Assembly (NCBI GenBank): GCA_045576335.1
Contig: JAZNGH010000052.1
Location: 1-42,100 of the forward strand
DNA from: Scatosoma sp045576335
GTDB lineage: Bacteria; Bacillota; Clostridia; Christensenellales; Borkfalkiaceae
Length of the DNA: 42,100 bases
Reading direction: 5' to 3'
In this document: in pieces, positions 7,776 through 15,974 of the stretch
How positions within the stretch are numbered: position 1 is the stretch's first letter
Layout: every line of letters starts with the position of its first letter
Notes under the pieces: model-generated
The model's database searches: none
Told to the model about the DNA's origin: nothing
What the model saw: only the letters and a program-made list of their open reading frames with translations
Position numbers and translations under genes: made by a program

Positions 7776-8546
7776 AAAAACCGTTTATTACGACGATCCG
7801 CTACACGACGATTTTGCAGGCACGAACATTTCTAAAACGCAAGTAGACGAAACGTTCCCCTACGTCCGCAAAAATCCGATTTGGCGATTTTTTGCTTGGA
7901 TCGTCTATTACGTAATCGCAATACCGTTGGTTTGGTTTTATACGGTCGTTTTGCTGCAAATAAAGTTCGTCAACCGCAAAGGCGTTAAAAAAGCGGACAA
8001 GCCGTGTTTTTTATTCGGCAATCATACCGGCTTTATCGACGCGTTTACACCGAATTTGATTTCTTTTCCAAGACGCAATAAAATTATAGTATCCGCGGAT
8101 ACGGTATCCATTAAGGGATTAAGAACGCTCGTGCAAATGCTGGGCGCAATACCCGTACCGACCAAGCGGAGCGGAATGAAAGCGTTTTTGCACGCCGTCG
8201 AAACGGAATCGCAAAAAGCAACGTAACCGTTTACCCCGAAGCGCATATTTGGCCCTACTATACGGGCGTACGCCCCTTTGAAAGCACGTCCTTTGCCTAT
8301 CCCGTGCACTACGGTGCACCCGTCATCGCTTTTTTCACGGCGTATTCCAAGCCCAAGGGGTTTTTATCGTGCTTTCGCAAAGCCAACGTTACCGTATACG
8401 TAAGCGATCCAATCTATCCCGACGAAGGCTTGACGGGTAAACAGGCGCAAATCAATCTACGGGAAAAGGTATACGCCTTTTTATCAGAAAAATCGGCGTT
8501 CAGCGATTACGCCGTCATAGAATACGTACAGCGCAAAACGGTTTGA
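7756..8546 (+). pseudogene. PlsC-type acyltransferase, frameshifted
   Basis: This is a 1-acylglycerol-3-phosphate acyltransferase-like protein split across two frames. The first frame (stop at 8224-8226) has one or two hydrophobic segments near residues 40-65, the HX4D catalytic box in NHTGFID, and the stretch VSADTVSIKG. Around 8211-8222, at a run of five A, the homology moves to the next frame. That frame continues NVTVYPEAHIWPYYTGVRPF, the PEG/PEA substrate block, and runs to a stop at 8546. One extra A would restore about 263 continuous residues. The GTG at 7756 follows GGAGGT and overlaps the glycosyltransferase end, implying translational coupling. Because both halves keep conserved motifs, a sequencing or assembly error is as likely as a fresh mutation. 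Confidence 0.8.
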
Positions 8547-8562
8547 CCACCGCGTGTGATAC

Positions 8563-8604
8563 GTGCCCCCAAAAGCTCGTCCAGCTTTTGGGGGCACTTC
8601 CATT
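8563..8604 (+). terminator. terminator after acyltransferase
   Basis: Fifteen-bp perfect arms GTGCCCCCAAAAGCT (8563-8577) and its complement (8583-8597) are followed by TTCCATTT. It lies between the convergent acyltransferase and phoR genes and has no U run on the minus strand. Confidence 0.8.
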
Positions 8605-8620
8605 TCACCGTGGATTTTTT

Positions 8621-9853
8621 TTATTTTGCAAAAACGACGGAAACGCTCGTTCCAACGTCGATTTCGCTTTCAATGGTAAGCTCTGCCCCGTACAGCGCGC
8701 AAATATGCTTGACGATAGAAAGCCCCAAGCCCGTGCCGCCCGTCTTTTTCGAACGGGATTTATCCACGCGGTAAAACCGCTCGCAAAGCCTTGGCAAATG
8801 CTCCTTTTCAATACCGATACCGCCGTCCGCAACGCACAGCGCGACGGCGTTTTCCGTTTCCGTGACGCTGATTTTTATCCAGCCGTTTTCCTTATTATAA
8901 TTGACGGCGTTGGAGCAAAGGTTTTGCAAAAGCTCGAACATCTTTTCGCCGTCGGCAAAGACTTTGCCCGCGCCCTCCACCGTCGCGGTAAGATTTTTCG
9001 CGCGCATCTGCTCGGAAAGCTCCGCCACCGCTTCAATAGCAATTTCGTGGAGGTCGATATACGCCCGCTCTTCTTCTGCTTCACCGCGTTCCAGCTTACT
9101 GATTTTTAACATATCCGCAATCAGGCTCGTCATACGCATACTTTCTTTATGTATACGCCCCACCTGCTTTTGTCTGCGCTCGTTTAGCGTTTCTTCCTGC
9201 ATCAGCAATTCGGTCAAGCCCCGCAAAACGGTGAGCGGCGTTTTCAGCTCGTGCGAAGCGTTAGCGAAAAAGTCGCTCTTTTGTTTAATCATCTGCTTTT
9301 CGCTCGTTACGTCGGTAAAAATCAAAAGACGGGATATCTCGCCCTTTTGGTCGGTTGCCACAATCGTACTTCCCGACACCGCGTAGGTCTTGCTTTGATA
9401 TTCGTATTCAAAGGAAAAGGGCTTCCCGTCCTTTATCCTATCCGTTATCAACTCGCAAAGCGATTCGTCGTCAATCAACGCCGACAGTTCGTTTACGTAC
9501 GTACGCTTGCCGCCGCGAAAAATCTCCAACACGCTCGCGTTGACGAATACCAGCTCGTTTTTGCCGTTCATGGCGACGATACCCTGTGCAACGTTATCCA
9601 AAACCACATTCAAGCTTTTCAAGCTTTCCTTGATTTGCTTGACGCCGTTGGCATAATCGCGGGACGCACGCTCTCCGATTACCCGCGCAACCGTAAGCGA
9701 AAGCAACGCCGAAAGTCCCAAAACGCATAAAAACACGGGCAACGCGTTGCGTAAGTACGCGCCCCCGCCGCCGCCCGTAAGTCCGGCAAAATACACGGTC
9801 GTCGCGCAAAACGCCGACACGCAAAAAATACCGATAAACAAACGTTTTTTCAT
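8621..9853 (-). CDS. phoR: PhoR-like sensor histidine kinase
   Basis: A 410-residue membrane sensor kinase. Two transmembrane segments lie within residues 4-24 and 37-60, with only a short extracytoplasmic loop between them. A PAS-like domain spans about 80-185. The dimerisation and phosphoacceptor region has FFANASHELKTPLTV with His201, then the N box LLQNLCSNAVNYNK, the G1 box DGGIGI (Gly where DNGIGI is usual) and the G2 box GGTGLGLSIVKH. It overlaps the response regulator by four bases (ATGA). The downstream position to pst genes and the short sensor loop are typical of PhoR, which is thought to read Pst transporter status more than external phosphate. Confidence 0.92.
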   Translation of the reverse strand: MKKRLFIGIFCVSAFCATTVYFAGLTGGGGGAYLRNALPVFLCVLGLSALLSLTVARVIGERASRDYANGVKQIKESLKSLNVVLDNVAQGIVAMNGKNELVFVNASVLEIFRGGKRTYVNELSALIDDESLCELITDRIKDGKPFSFEYEYQSKTYAVSGSTIVATDQKGEISRLLIFTDVTSEKQMIKQKSDFFANASHELKTPLTVLRGLTELLMQEETLNERRQKQVGRIHKESMRMTSLIADMLKISKLERGEAEEERAYIDLHEIAIEAVAELSEQMRAKNLTATVEGAGKVFADGEKMFELLQNLCSNAVNYNKENGWIKISVTETENAVALCVADGGIGIEKEHLPRLCERFYRVDKSRSKKTGGTGLGLSIVKHICALYGAELTIESEIDVGTSVSVVFAK

Positions 9854-10527
9854 TGCCGTTGTCCCTCGAAGCGGTAACCTACGCCGCGTACAGTGACGAT
9901 TACCTCGCCGCCGCCCGCCGCCTTAATTTTATCACGGAGCGAAGCGACGTGCATATCCAGCGTACGCGTTTCGCCCAAAAAGTCCTCACCCCAAACCTCG
10001 CGAAAAAGCGTCTCGCGTTCAATCGTAACGCCCGATTTGCCGATTAGGTTTTTCAAAAGCTTAAATTCTTTGAGCGTCAACGCAAGGTCTTTGCCATTGA
10101 ACGTGATTTTATAGGTGTTATTATCCACGACGAAGCCGTCCGCGCGTTCCTGATGCAGCTTCATACGGCGCAAATTGGTTTTCACGCGTGCAAGCAATTC
10201 CAGCACGGAAAAGGGCTTTGCCATATAATCGTCCGCGCCCTTGTTCAAGCCCTTGACAAAGCTGATTTCGTCCGTTTTCGCGCTGACGATAATCACGGGC
10301 AGGCGTTCGTTTACCGCGCGAAGCTTCGTGAGAATGGTATACCCGTCCATATCGGGCAACATCACGTCGAGTATAACGAGGTCGGGCTGTGCACGGGAAA
10401 ACGCCTCGAAAAAGTCCTTGGCGTTGCCAAATGCGCGGGTATCGTACACGCCGTCAAACGCGCCCTCGTACACCTCTTGTATACCCTCGTCGTCCTCTAC
10501 TATATAAATAACTTCTTTATTCTTCAT
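9850..10527 (-). CDS. phoP: PhoP/PhoB-like response regulator
   Basis: A 225-residue OmpR-class regulator. The receiver domain shows the acidic pocket EDD at 11-13, phosphoacceptor Asp54 in VILDVMLPD, and Lys104 in MAKPF. The C-terminal winged helix spans about 125-222 and ends with VRGVGYRFEG. The nearest Shine-Dalgarno, GGGAG, lies 14 nt before this ATG, which is long, and it sits 1 nt before an out-of-frame ATG that opens a 7-codon ORF. It is expected to activate the pst operon when phosphorylated by the downstream kinase. It has its own promoter in the 93-nt gap after pstB. Confidence 0.93.
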   Translation of the reverse strand: MKNKEVIYIVEDDEGIQEVYEGAFDGVYDTRAFGNAKDFFEAFSRAQPDLVILDVMLPDMDGYTILTKLRAVNERLPVIIVSAKTDEISFVKGLNKGADDYMAKPFSVLELLARVKTNLRRMKLHQERADGFVVDNNTYKITFNGKDLALTLKEFKLLKNLIGKSGVTIERETLFREVWGEDFLGETRTLDMHVASLRDKIKAAGGGEVIVTVRGVGYRFEGQRQ

Positions 10528-10540
10528 TCGTATTTTTCAT
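10517..10540 (-). CDS. possible 7-codon leader ORF overlapping phoP start
   Basis: ATG at 10540 directly follows GGGAGT and encodes MKNTNEE before a TAA that lies inside the first phoP codons. The ribosome site is too close to this ATG and too far from the phoP ATG, so either could be weak. It could serve translational coupling or be accidental. Confidence 0.3.
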   Translation of the reverse strand: MKNTNEE

Positions 10541-10553
10541 ACTCCCTTATTTC

Positions 10554-10582
10554 ATTATACAAGTTTTTTTCCAAAAACGCAA
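10554..10582 (-). promoter_or_regulatory. promoter of phoPR
   Basis: On the minus strand TTGCGT (10577-10582), a 17-nt spacer and TATAAT (10554-10559) precede phoP, so the two-component genes can be expressed independently of the pst operon. Confidence 0.75.
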
Positions 10583-10620
10583 GATTTTAAGCAAATTTTT
10601 TTACGCACTTGAAAAAAATA

Positions 10621-11379
10621 TTAACCAAATCGTCCCGTAACGTACCGTTTCGTCCGCTCGTCCTTAGGCGAAGCGAAAATATCGCGGGTATCGCCGTATT
10701 CCACGAGCTCGCCGAGCAGGAAAAACGCCGTTTTATCGGCAACGCGCGTCGCTTGCTGCATATTATGCGTTACGATTAAGAGGGTAAGCTCCTTTTTCAG
10801 CTCCGCCATCAATTCCTCTATTTTTCCCGTTGAAATGGGGTCTAACGCCGAAGTGGGCTCGTCCATCAAGAGTATTTGCGGCTTTACGGCGAGCGCGCGG
10901 GCAATGCAAAGGCGTTGCTGCTGACCGCCCGAAAGCCCGAGCGCGGATTTATGCAAGCGGTCCTTTAACTCCTCCCACATTGCCGCGGAGCGCAACGAAC
11001 GCTCTACGATTTCGTCCAGCTCCGCTCTTTTGCGTATCCCGAACGTACGCGGTCCGTATGCGATATTGTCGTATACACTCATAGGAAACGGGTTTGGCTT
11101 TTGGAAAACCATACCCACGTTTTTCCGCAGCTCGTTCAAATCGATTTTACCGTATATATCCACCTCGCCGATTTTGAACGTGCCCGAAACCTTACATTCG
11201 CTTTTTAGGTCGTTCATTCTGTTCAGGCATTTCAAAAAAGTCGATTTTCCACAGCCCGAAGGCCCGATAAGGGCAGTGACCTGTTTTTCGGGTACTTCAA
11301 TATTGATATTTTTCAACGCCTGAAAATCCCCGTAAAAGAGGTTGGCGTTTTTAACGCTTACGCTTTTTCCGTATTCCAT
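10621..11379 (-). CDS. pstB: phosphate ABC transporter ATPase
   Basis: PstB powers high-affinity phosphate import at the cytoplasmic face of the membrane. The 252 residues include Walker A GPSGCGKST, the Q-loop region VFQKPNPFPMSVYDNIAYG typical of PstB, the signature LSGGQQQR, Walker B ILLMDEPTSALDP and the H-loop VTHNM, and it ends with the characteristic YVTGRFG. Its ATG follows AAAAGGAG and lies inside the end of the PstCA gene, a 29-bp overlap that should couple translation. No phoU follows it in the window. Confidence 0.97.
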   Translation of the reverse strand: MEYGKSVSVKNANLFYGDFQALKNINIEVPEKQVTALIGPSGCGKSTFLKCLNRMNDLKSECKVSGTFKIGEVDIYGKIDLNELRKNVGMVFQKPNPFPMSVYDNIAYGPRTFGIRKRAELDEIVERSLRSAAMWEELKDRLHKSALGLSGGQQQRLCIARALAVKPQILLMDEPTSALDPISTGKIEELMAELKKELTLLIVTHNMQQATRVADKTAFFLLGELVEYGDTRDIFASPKDERTKRYVTGRFG

Positions 11380-13153
11380 TGTTTTCTCCTTTTAATTTTC
11401 CGTTTAAGCCTTTGCCGATTATCTCCGCAAGCAGATTAAGCCCCAAAACAATGACAATCAGGACAAACGCCGTCGCGTACGCCTCGTTCATATACCTGCC
11501 CTCGTTGGCAAAGCCGTAAAGTGCAACCGCGAGCGTCGTGCCGCTGCTCGTATATCCTTGCGGCATAGGCTGAATGGAGCTGCCCATAGTGTAGATAAAG
11601 GGCGCGGATTCACTGATTACTCTGCCCATTGCCAAAATGATTGCCGAAATAATCCCTGGCAACGCCCCCGGCAAAACGATTTTGAAAATCGTTCGTACCC
11701 GCCCCGCACCGAGGGCAAAGCTCCCCTCGCGCAATGCGTCGGAAACGGTTTTTAAGCTTTCCTCCGTGGAGCGTATCACAATCGGCAACAGCATCAAGGT
11801 AACAGTGAGCGAGCCTGCCAAAATAGATATACTGCCGCCAAACCATACCTTAAAGGTGATTGCACCAAACAAGGCGTATACGATAGACGGCACGCCGCTC
11901 AATACGTCCACGCTCCCGCGCACGAAGCGCACGAGCATACTTCCCCGCTTCGCGTATTCGTGCAGATAAACGGCTGTCGCAACGCCGAGCGGCACGCTGA
12001 TTACGATGGACAAAAGCACGACCATCAGCGTCGCCACGATAGACGGACCGAGCGTGTATCTTGCGTAATCGACGACGGAATAATTCCCGAACACGAAGTC
12101 CCACGAGAGATGGGAAACGCCGTTGACGGTGACCCAGCCGACGATAAACACGAGCGTTGCGCCCGCCAAAAACGCGCATATCCAGCTCACGCAGAGCCCA
12201 AACTTTTCTACTTTCAGCTTATACGCCATTCCCGTAAAGGGCGTTATCCTCTTTCGCTTGTTCGCCGTTTCCTTTTTATCCCCCGTCGCCAGCTTTGCAA
12301 GCAGATTGACGACGAGCACGAACAAAAGCAATACCACGCCCGTAGCGACGAGCGCGCCCATTTGCAACTCGCCCGCGTACCCCATTTCCATTACGATATT
12401 CGCCGTCAGCGTGCGGAAGCTTTTGAAAAGGCCTTCGGGGTAATTGACGGCGTTGCCCGCCACCATTTTTACCGCCATCGTTTCCCCGAGTGCTCTGCCG
12501 AGTGCGAGTATCAGCGAGGCGATAATCCCCGATTTCGCCGCGGGAACGACGACGCGGAACACCGCTTCCTCATGCGTTGCACCCAAGGCGCGCGCGCCCT
12601 CGTAATAGCTTTGCGGTACAGCGTCCAGCGCGGTTTTTGAAAGGGATACCACGGTCGGCAAAATCATAATCCCCAGCACGAGCGAGGTGGCCAAAATCCC
12701 GCTGCCGCTCCCGTTTGGCGAAAACAAACCTAAAAACGGCAATAACACGTAAATCCCGAAAAAACCGTAGACAACGGAGGGTATCCCCGCCAAAAGGTTG
12801 ATTACGGTGTTGAACGCACCTTTTGCCCGTTTGGGACAAAAGCGGGAGATGAACACGGCGGTAAAAAAGCCGACCGTCCCCCCAACGAAAAGCGCGCCCG
12901 CCGTGGAAAGGAGCGTACCCACGAGCATTTTGAAAACGCCGTAGCTTCCCGTCACCTCGCCCGTCAAGTTATCGTCTACACTCGGCTTCCAAGATTCCCC
13001 AAAGATAAAGTCGAAGAAGCCGATTTGCTTGAAGGCAGGCACGCTTTCCAAAACCAAAAACAGAAAGATTGCAATCACGGAGAGAATACACACGATTGCC
13101 GCCGCCGTGAACAACGCTCTGCTTATATTTTCTTTTACTTTCGTTTTTTCCAT
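11351..13153 (-). CDS. pstCA: PstC-PstA fusion, phosphate permease
   Basis: One 600-residue frame holds both membrane subunits of the Pst transporter. Residues about 1-295 match PstC, with an early transmembrane helix, the WKPS-containing loop and an EAA loop in EGARALGATHEEAVFRV. A charged linker near 296-312 (KKETANKRKRI) follows. Residues about 315-590 match PstA, with its own six-helix layout and EAA loop in EGSFALGAGRVRTIFKI. Each half has about six membrane spans. In most bacteria pstC and pstA are separate genes, so this is a natural fusion. The reading frame is uninterrupted, with no stop or restart near the junction. The start ATG lies 2 nt after the pstS stop and has no strong ribosome site, implying coupling. 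Confidence 0.93.
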   Translation of the reverse strand: MEKTKVKENISRALFTAAAIVCILSVIAIFLFLVLESVPAFKQIGFFDFIFGESWKPSVDDNLTGEVTGSYGVFKMLVGTLLSTAGALFVGGTVGFFTAVFISRFCPKRAKGAFNTVINLLAGIPSVVYGFFGIYVLLPFLGLFSPNGSGSGILATSLVLGIMILPTVVSLSKTALDAVPQSYYEGARALGATHEEAVFRVVVPAAKSGIIASLILALGRALGETMAVKMVAGNAVNYPEGLFKSFRTLTANIVMEMGYAGELQMGALVATGVVLLLFVLVVNLLAKLATGDKKETANKRKRITPFTGMAYKLKVEKFGLCVSWICAFLAGATLVFIVGWVTVNGVSHLSWDFVFGNYSVVDYARYTLGPSIVATLMVVLLSIVISVPLGVATAVYLHEYAKRGSMLVRFVRGSVDVLSGVPSIVYALFGAITFKVWFGGSISILAGSLTVTLMLLPIVIRSTEESLKTVSDALREGSFALGAGRVRTIFKIVLPGALPGIISAIILAMGRVISESAPFIYTMGSSIQPMPQGYTSSGTTLAVALYGFANEGRYMNEAYATAFVLIVIVLGLNLLAEIIGKGLNGKLKGENNGIRKKRKR

Positions 13154-13155
13154 AA

Positions 13156-14010
13156 TTATCTAATCTCGCTGAATTTGACAACCGCGCCCGTATAGATATC
13201 GAAAAGCCGTTCGACGCTTAAATCGTCCAGCGTATTCGATTTATTGACGATAACCGCAATCGCATCCAGACACAGGGTATGCTCGTCGTATTTATCGCTT
13301 GCTTTCGCCGAGCTGGCAATGCCTACCGTGCTGCCCGTCGTGTCCTCCTGCACCGCACTTCTACCGTTGGACGAGCCGTTGTACGTAGCTTGCACCGTTA
13401 CGTTGGGCTGCACCGTTTTATACTCGCCGATAAGTGCCGTCATCAAAAGTTTCATAGAGGTCGAGCCCTCCACCTTTACCGTTCCTTGTAAGGTATCTAT
13501 CGCCGTGGTATACTCGCCAAGCGTTCTATCCGATAAAATACAGCCCTCCGCCTCTATCTCGTCGCGCGCCTCCTCACTCATACAGTAATGAAAGAAATCC
13601 TGTGCCGCAGGCGTAAGCGTATATTGCGTAGAGGTCAAAAGTACGAACGGACGCTTCATCTGATAGCTGCCGTTTTGCACGTTCTCCACCGTCGCCTCCA
13701 CACCGTTTACCTTGACCTTTTTCACCGTATCGCCCACCGAGGAGAGCGATACGTAACCGATTGCCGTGGCGTTCGTTTCTACTTTACTGATAACGACGCC
13801 CGTTTCCCCCGCCATTTCCATATCGCTCGTAAGCGTGGCATCCTGCAATTTCACGCCGTCCTTTTTCACGATTTCCTCAAACGCCGTGCGCGTACCGCTA
13901 CCGTCCTCTCGGGAAACGACCATAATGTTCTTTTCCCCGTCGCAAGCCGCTGCACTCAACACACCCAAGCTTGCCGTCAATGCACATAAGAGCATACCTA
14001 CTTTTTTCAT
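13156..14010 (-). CDS. pstS: phosphate-binding lipoprotein, halves in permuted order
   Basis: This is the extracellular phosphate receptor of the Pst system. A signal peptide ends in a lipobox with Cys23 (LSAAAC), so it should be membrane anchored. The order of the mature domains is unusual. Residues 28-160 carry VVSREDGSGTRTAF and AIGYVSL, which normally belong to the second half of PstS. Residues 175-284 carry GTVKVEGSTSMK, GIASSAK and LDAIAVIVNKSN, which normally form the first half. The chain ends at DIYTGAVVKFSEI, just where the SREDGSGTR segment would usually follow. This looks like a circular permutation; I recall similar orders in some clostridial proteins. The ATG follows AAGAAGGAG. 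Confidence 0.92.
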   Translation of the reverse strand: MKKVGMLLCALTASLGVLSAAACDGEKNIMVVSREDGSGTRTAFEEIVKKDGVKLQDATLTSDMEMAGETGVVISKVETNATAIGYVSLSSVGDTVKKVKVNGVEATVENVQNGSYQMKRPFVLLTSTQYTLTPAAQDFFHYCMSEEARDEIEAEGCILSDRTLGEYTTAIDTLQGTVKVEGSTSMKLLMTALIGEYKTVQPNVTVQATYNGSSNGRSAVQEDTTGSTVGIASSAKASDKYDEHTLCLDAIAVIVNKSNTLDDLSVERLFDIYTGAVVKFSEIR

Positions 14011-14071
14011 TTCTTTTTTCTCCTTCTTTTGATTTTCTGTTATTAGTTTACGCCATTTTCGTATTCCTAAC

Positions 14072-14110
14072 TATCACATTTTAGTATAAAAAGAGTAAAT
14101 TTTACGTAAA
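14072..14110 (-). promoter_or_regulatory. pst promoter with Pho-box-like 11-bp repeats
   Basis: Reading on the minus strand, TTTACG (14105-14110), TTTACT (14094-14099) and TATACT (14083-14088) are spaced exactly 11 bp apart, with a poorer GTGATA at the next 11-bp step. PhoP of B. subtilis is known to bind direct TTAACA-like repeats with this period. TTTACG and TATACT, 16 nt apart, also serve as plausible -35 and -10 boxes. PhoP control is inferred. Confidence 0.6.
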
Positions 14111-14140
14111 AAATCCCCCGACAGCCGTAGCCGTCGGGGG
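14108..14140 (-). terminator. terminator after aldolase operon
   Basis: On the minus strand CCCCCGACGGC and GCTGTCGGGGG form an 11-bp stem with a 4-nt loop followed by ATTTTTT. It closes the sugar operon and separates it from the pst promoter. Confidence 0.9.
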
Positions 14141-14162
14141 AAAAATAGAAATGATAAACGAA

Positions 14163-15014
14163 TTATTTTCCGCTGAAAACCTTAATCGCCTTTTTGACGT
14201 CCTCTTTCATTGCCTGCATTGCAGCGTATTCCACGTCGTGCAAATAGCTCGTGTTTCCCGCTTCAATCGCCGCTTTCGCCGCCGTATAGCCCGCTTTGGA
14301 CATATACGAATAGTAATTGATTTTGCGTATACCGTTGGCAATCGATTTTTTGAAGCCCTCTTCGCTCACGCCGCTGCCGCCGTGCATTACGAGGGGCAAG
14401 CCCGTCGCCTTCGCGCAATTTTTCACCACGTCGAAGTCAAGCTTGGGCTGTGCGGTATAAAACCCGTGCGCCGTACCGAACGCGATTGCAAGCGCGTCGA
14501 TACCCGTTTCCTTGACGAACGCTTCCGCTTCGTCGGGACGGGTATAGAAATCCTCCGCTTTCGCGTCTTTCATTTCCTCGCCGCTGCCCGCTTCACCCGT
14601 GACTAATCTACCGAGCTCCGCTTCTACACTGACGTTCATTGCGTGGGAAGCTTCCGTTATCATTTTCGTCAAACGGAGATTTTCCTCGTAAGGGAGCGCG
14701 GACGCGTCCATCATAACCGAGGTAAAGCCAAGGCGCAAAGCCTTGTATATCATATCCAGCGAAGTGCCGTGGTCAAGGTGTACGCATACGGGCACCTTCG
14801 CTTCTTTTGCCACCGCAATCATGGCAGGACCTACCATAGAGATATCGTTATACACGTTGTGCACTTCCGCGTGCGCGATAATTACGGGTTGGTTTAATTC
14901 CTCCGCCGCTCCGATCACCGCCTGCAAGCTGTCAAAGCCCGTCGCGTTGAACATACCGATTGCGTTTTTGTCCGTTTCTGCTATTTTTAAGATTTCTTTT
15001 AAGTTTACAAGCAT
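14163..15014 (-). CDS. class II aldolase (fructose/tagatose-bisphosphate type)
   Basis: A zinc-dependent aldolase of 283 residues, cleaving a phosphorylated ketose into dihydroxyacetone phosphate and an aldehyde. Catalytic Asp81 and metal-binding His82 lie in VHLDHGTS. VEAELGRL follows near 130, a zinc ligand His183 is in GTAHGFY, and His211 is in MHGGSG. Sequence cannot separate fructose- from tagatose-bisphosphate use. As the last gene of the operon, preceded by a PfkB kinase whose end it overlaps by 10 bp, it most likely performs the final cleavage of this pathway and not housekeeping glycolysis. The ATG follows AAAGGA. Confidence 0.92.
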   Translation of the reverse strand: MLVNLKEILKIAETDKNAIGMFNATGFDSLQAVIGAAEELNQPVIIAHAEVHNVYNDISMVGPAMIAVAKEAKVPVCVHLDHGTSLDMIYKALRLGFTSVMMDASALPYEENLRLTKMITEASHAMNVSVEAELGRLVTGEAGSGEEMKDAKAEDFYTRPDEAEAFVKETGIDALAIAFGTAHGFYTAQPKLDFDVVKNCAKATGLPLVMHGGSGVSEEGFKKSIANGIRKINYYSYMSKAGYTAAKAAIEAGNTSYLHDVEYAAMQAMKEDVKKAIKVFSGK

Positions 15015-15973
15015 AATTTTTTCCTTTCAAAATTTTCACAAAGTTTTTTAATTTCTCTTTCGCTTCGCATACCGCTTACGGCATCTGCGCTCGAAAGCGC
15101 GGCGACCGCCGCCGCGGAAGCAAACGCAAGGATTTCTTCGTCCGTCGCTCCGCGATAAATTTGAAGCAAAGCCCCCGAACAAAACGCGTCGCCCGCGCCC
15201 GTCGTGCCCTTTATAAAGCCGTCGGGGAGCTGATAGGAGGGAACGCAAGAAAATCCGCGATTCGACAAGCACACGCCAAGCGAGGGCGTATGAATAATTA
15301 CGCGCTCTTTTACGCCGTACGCCTTTAATTTTTCGGCAATCGCGCGCAAGTTTTCGTCCTTCGGCTCTATCCCCGCCAATTTCCCCGCTTCCGTTTCGTT
15401 GACAATCAAATTGTCCGTATACGCAAGGCAGGGCAGCACCAATTTATACCGCTCGGAATTTTCGCTGACGAGGTCGATAGAGGTTTTTACCCCCCGTTCT
15501 TGCGCCTTTTTCAGGATTTTTTCCCCGTCGCCGTTATCTACCTTATTAAGCAGCAGGAAATACCCAAGGTGCAGCATATCCACGTCCAACGCGTCGAAAT
15601 CGATATCGTCAACGCCAAAGTCCGCGCTCGCGCCCGCGTACGTAAAAAAGGTACGCTGACCGCCCGCCACGCTCATAACCTCGGTGAAGCTCGTCCGCTG
15701 CTCGCAAGCTTTAAGCCCGCTCGTATCCACGCCGTAGCTTTGCAGCGTTTCTTTCACAAACGCTCCGTCCTCGTCGTCGCCGACGCGCCCCACCGCTTTC
15801 ACGGTGAGGCTGTCGTCCATACGTTTTAAGTCCACGCTATCGTTGGGCACGCAACCGCCCACCGCTTTGCTTACGCGGTGGATTTGCGTGAGTTCGCCAA
15901 CACTTGGGTAGGCGGAAATTTCGTTGATTTTGTCTACGAGGACGCTCCCCGCAACCGCAATACCCTTTTCCAT
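15005..15973 (-). CDS. PfkB-family carbohydrate kinase
   Basis: A ribokinase-fold sugar kinase of 322 residues from the ATG at 15973, which lies 1 nt after the stop of the preceding gene. The frame is open 11 codons further upstream, inside the neighbour. The ATP/anion-hole signature GTTGAGDAFCSGAL lies near 256-269 with catalytic Asp262. The N-terminal part has VAGSVLVD and KAVGGCVPND, where a GG motif is expected for sugar binding. In the operon context it probably phosphorylates the ketose or ketose phosphate made by the deaminase, before aldol cleavage. The exact substrate is unknown. Confidence 0.9.
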   Translation of the reverse strand: MEKGIAVAGSVLVDKINEISAYPSVGELTQIHRVSKAVGGCVPNDSVDLKRMDDSLTVKAVGRVGDDEDGAFVKETLQSYGVDTSGLKACEQRTSFTEVMSVAGGQRTFFTYAGASADFGVDDIDFDALDVDMLHLGYFLLLNKVDNGDGEKILKKAQERGVKTSIDLVSENSERYKLVLPCLAYTDNLIVNETEAGKLAGIEPKDENLRAIAEKLKAYGVKERVIIHTPSLGVCLSNRGFSCVPSYQLPDGFIKGTTGAGDAFCSGALLQIYRGATDEEILAFASAAAVAALSSADAVSGMRSEREIKKLCENFERKKLCL

Positions 15974-15974
15974 A

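Noticed and set aside
8206..8222. Programmed -1 frameshift in the acyltransferase
   Set aside because: The A run is five bases and the zero-frame codons do not give an X XXY YYZ heptamer; no strong downstream stem was seen. Error or mutation is simpler.
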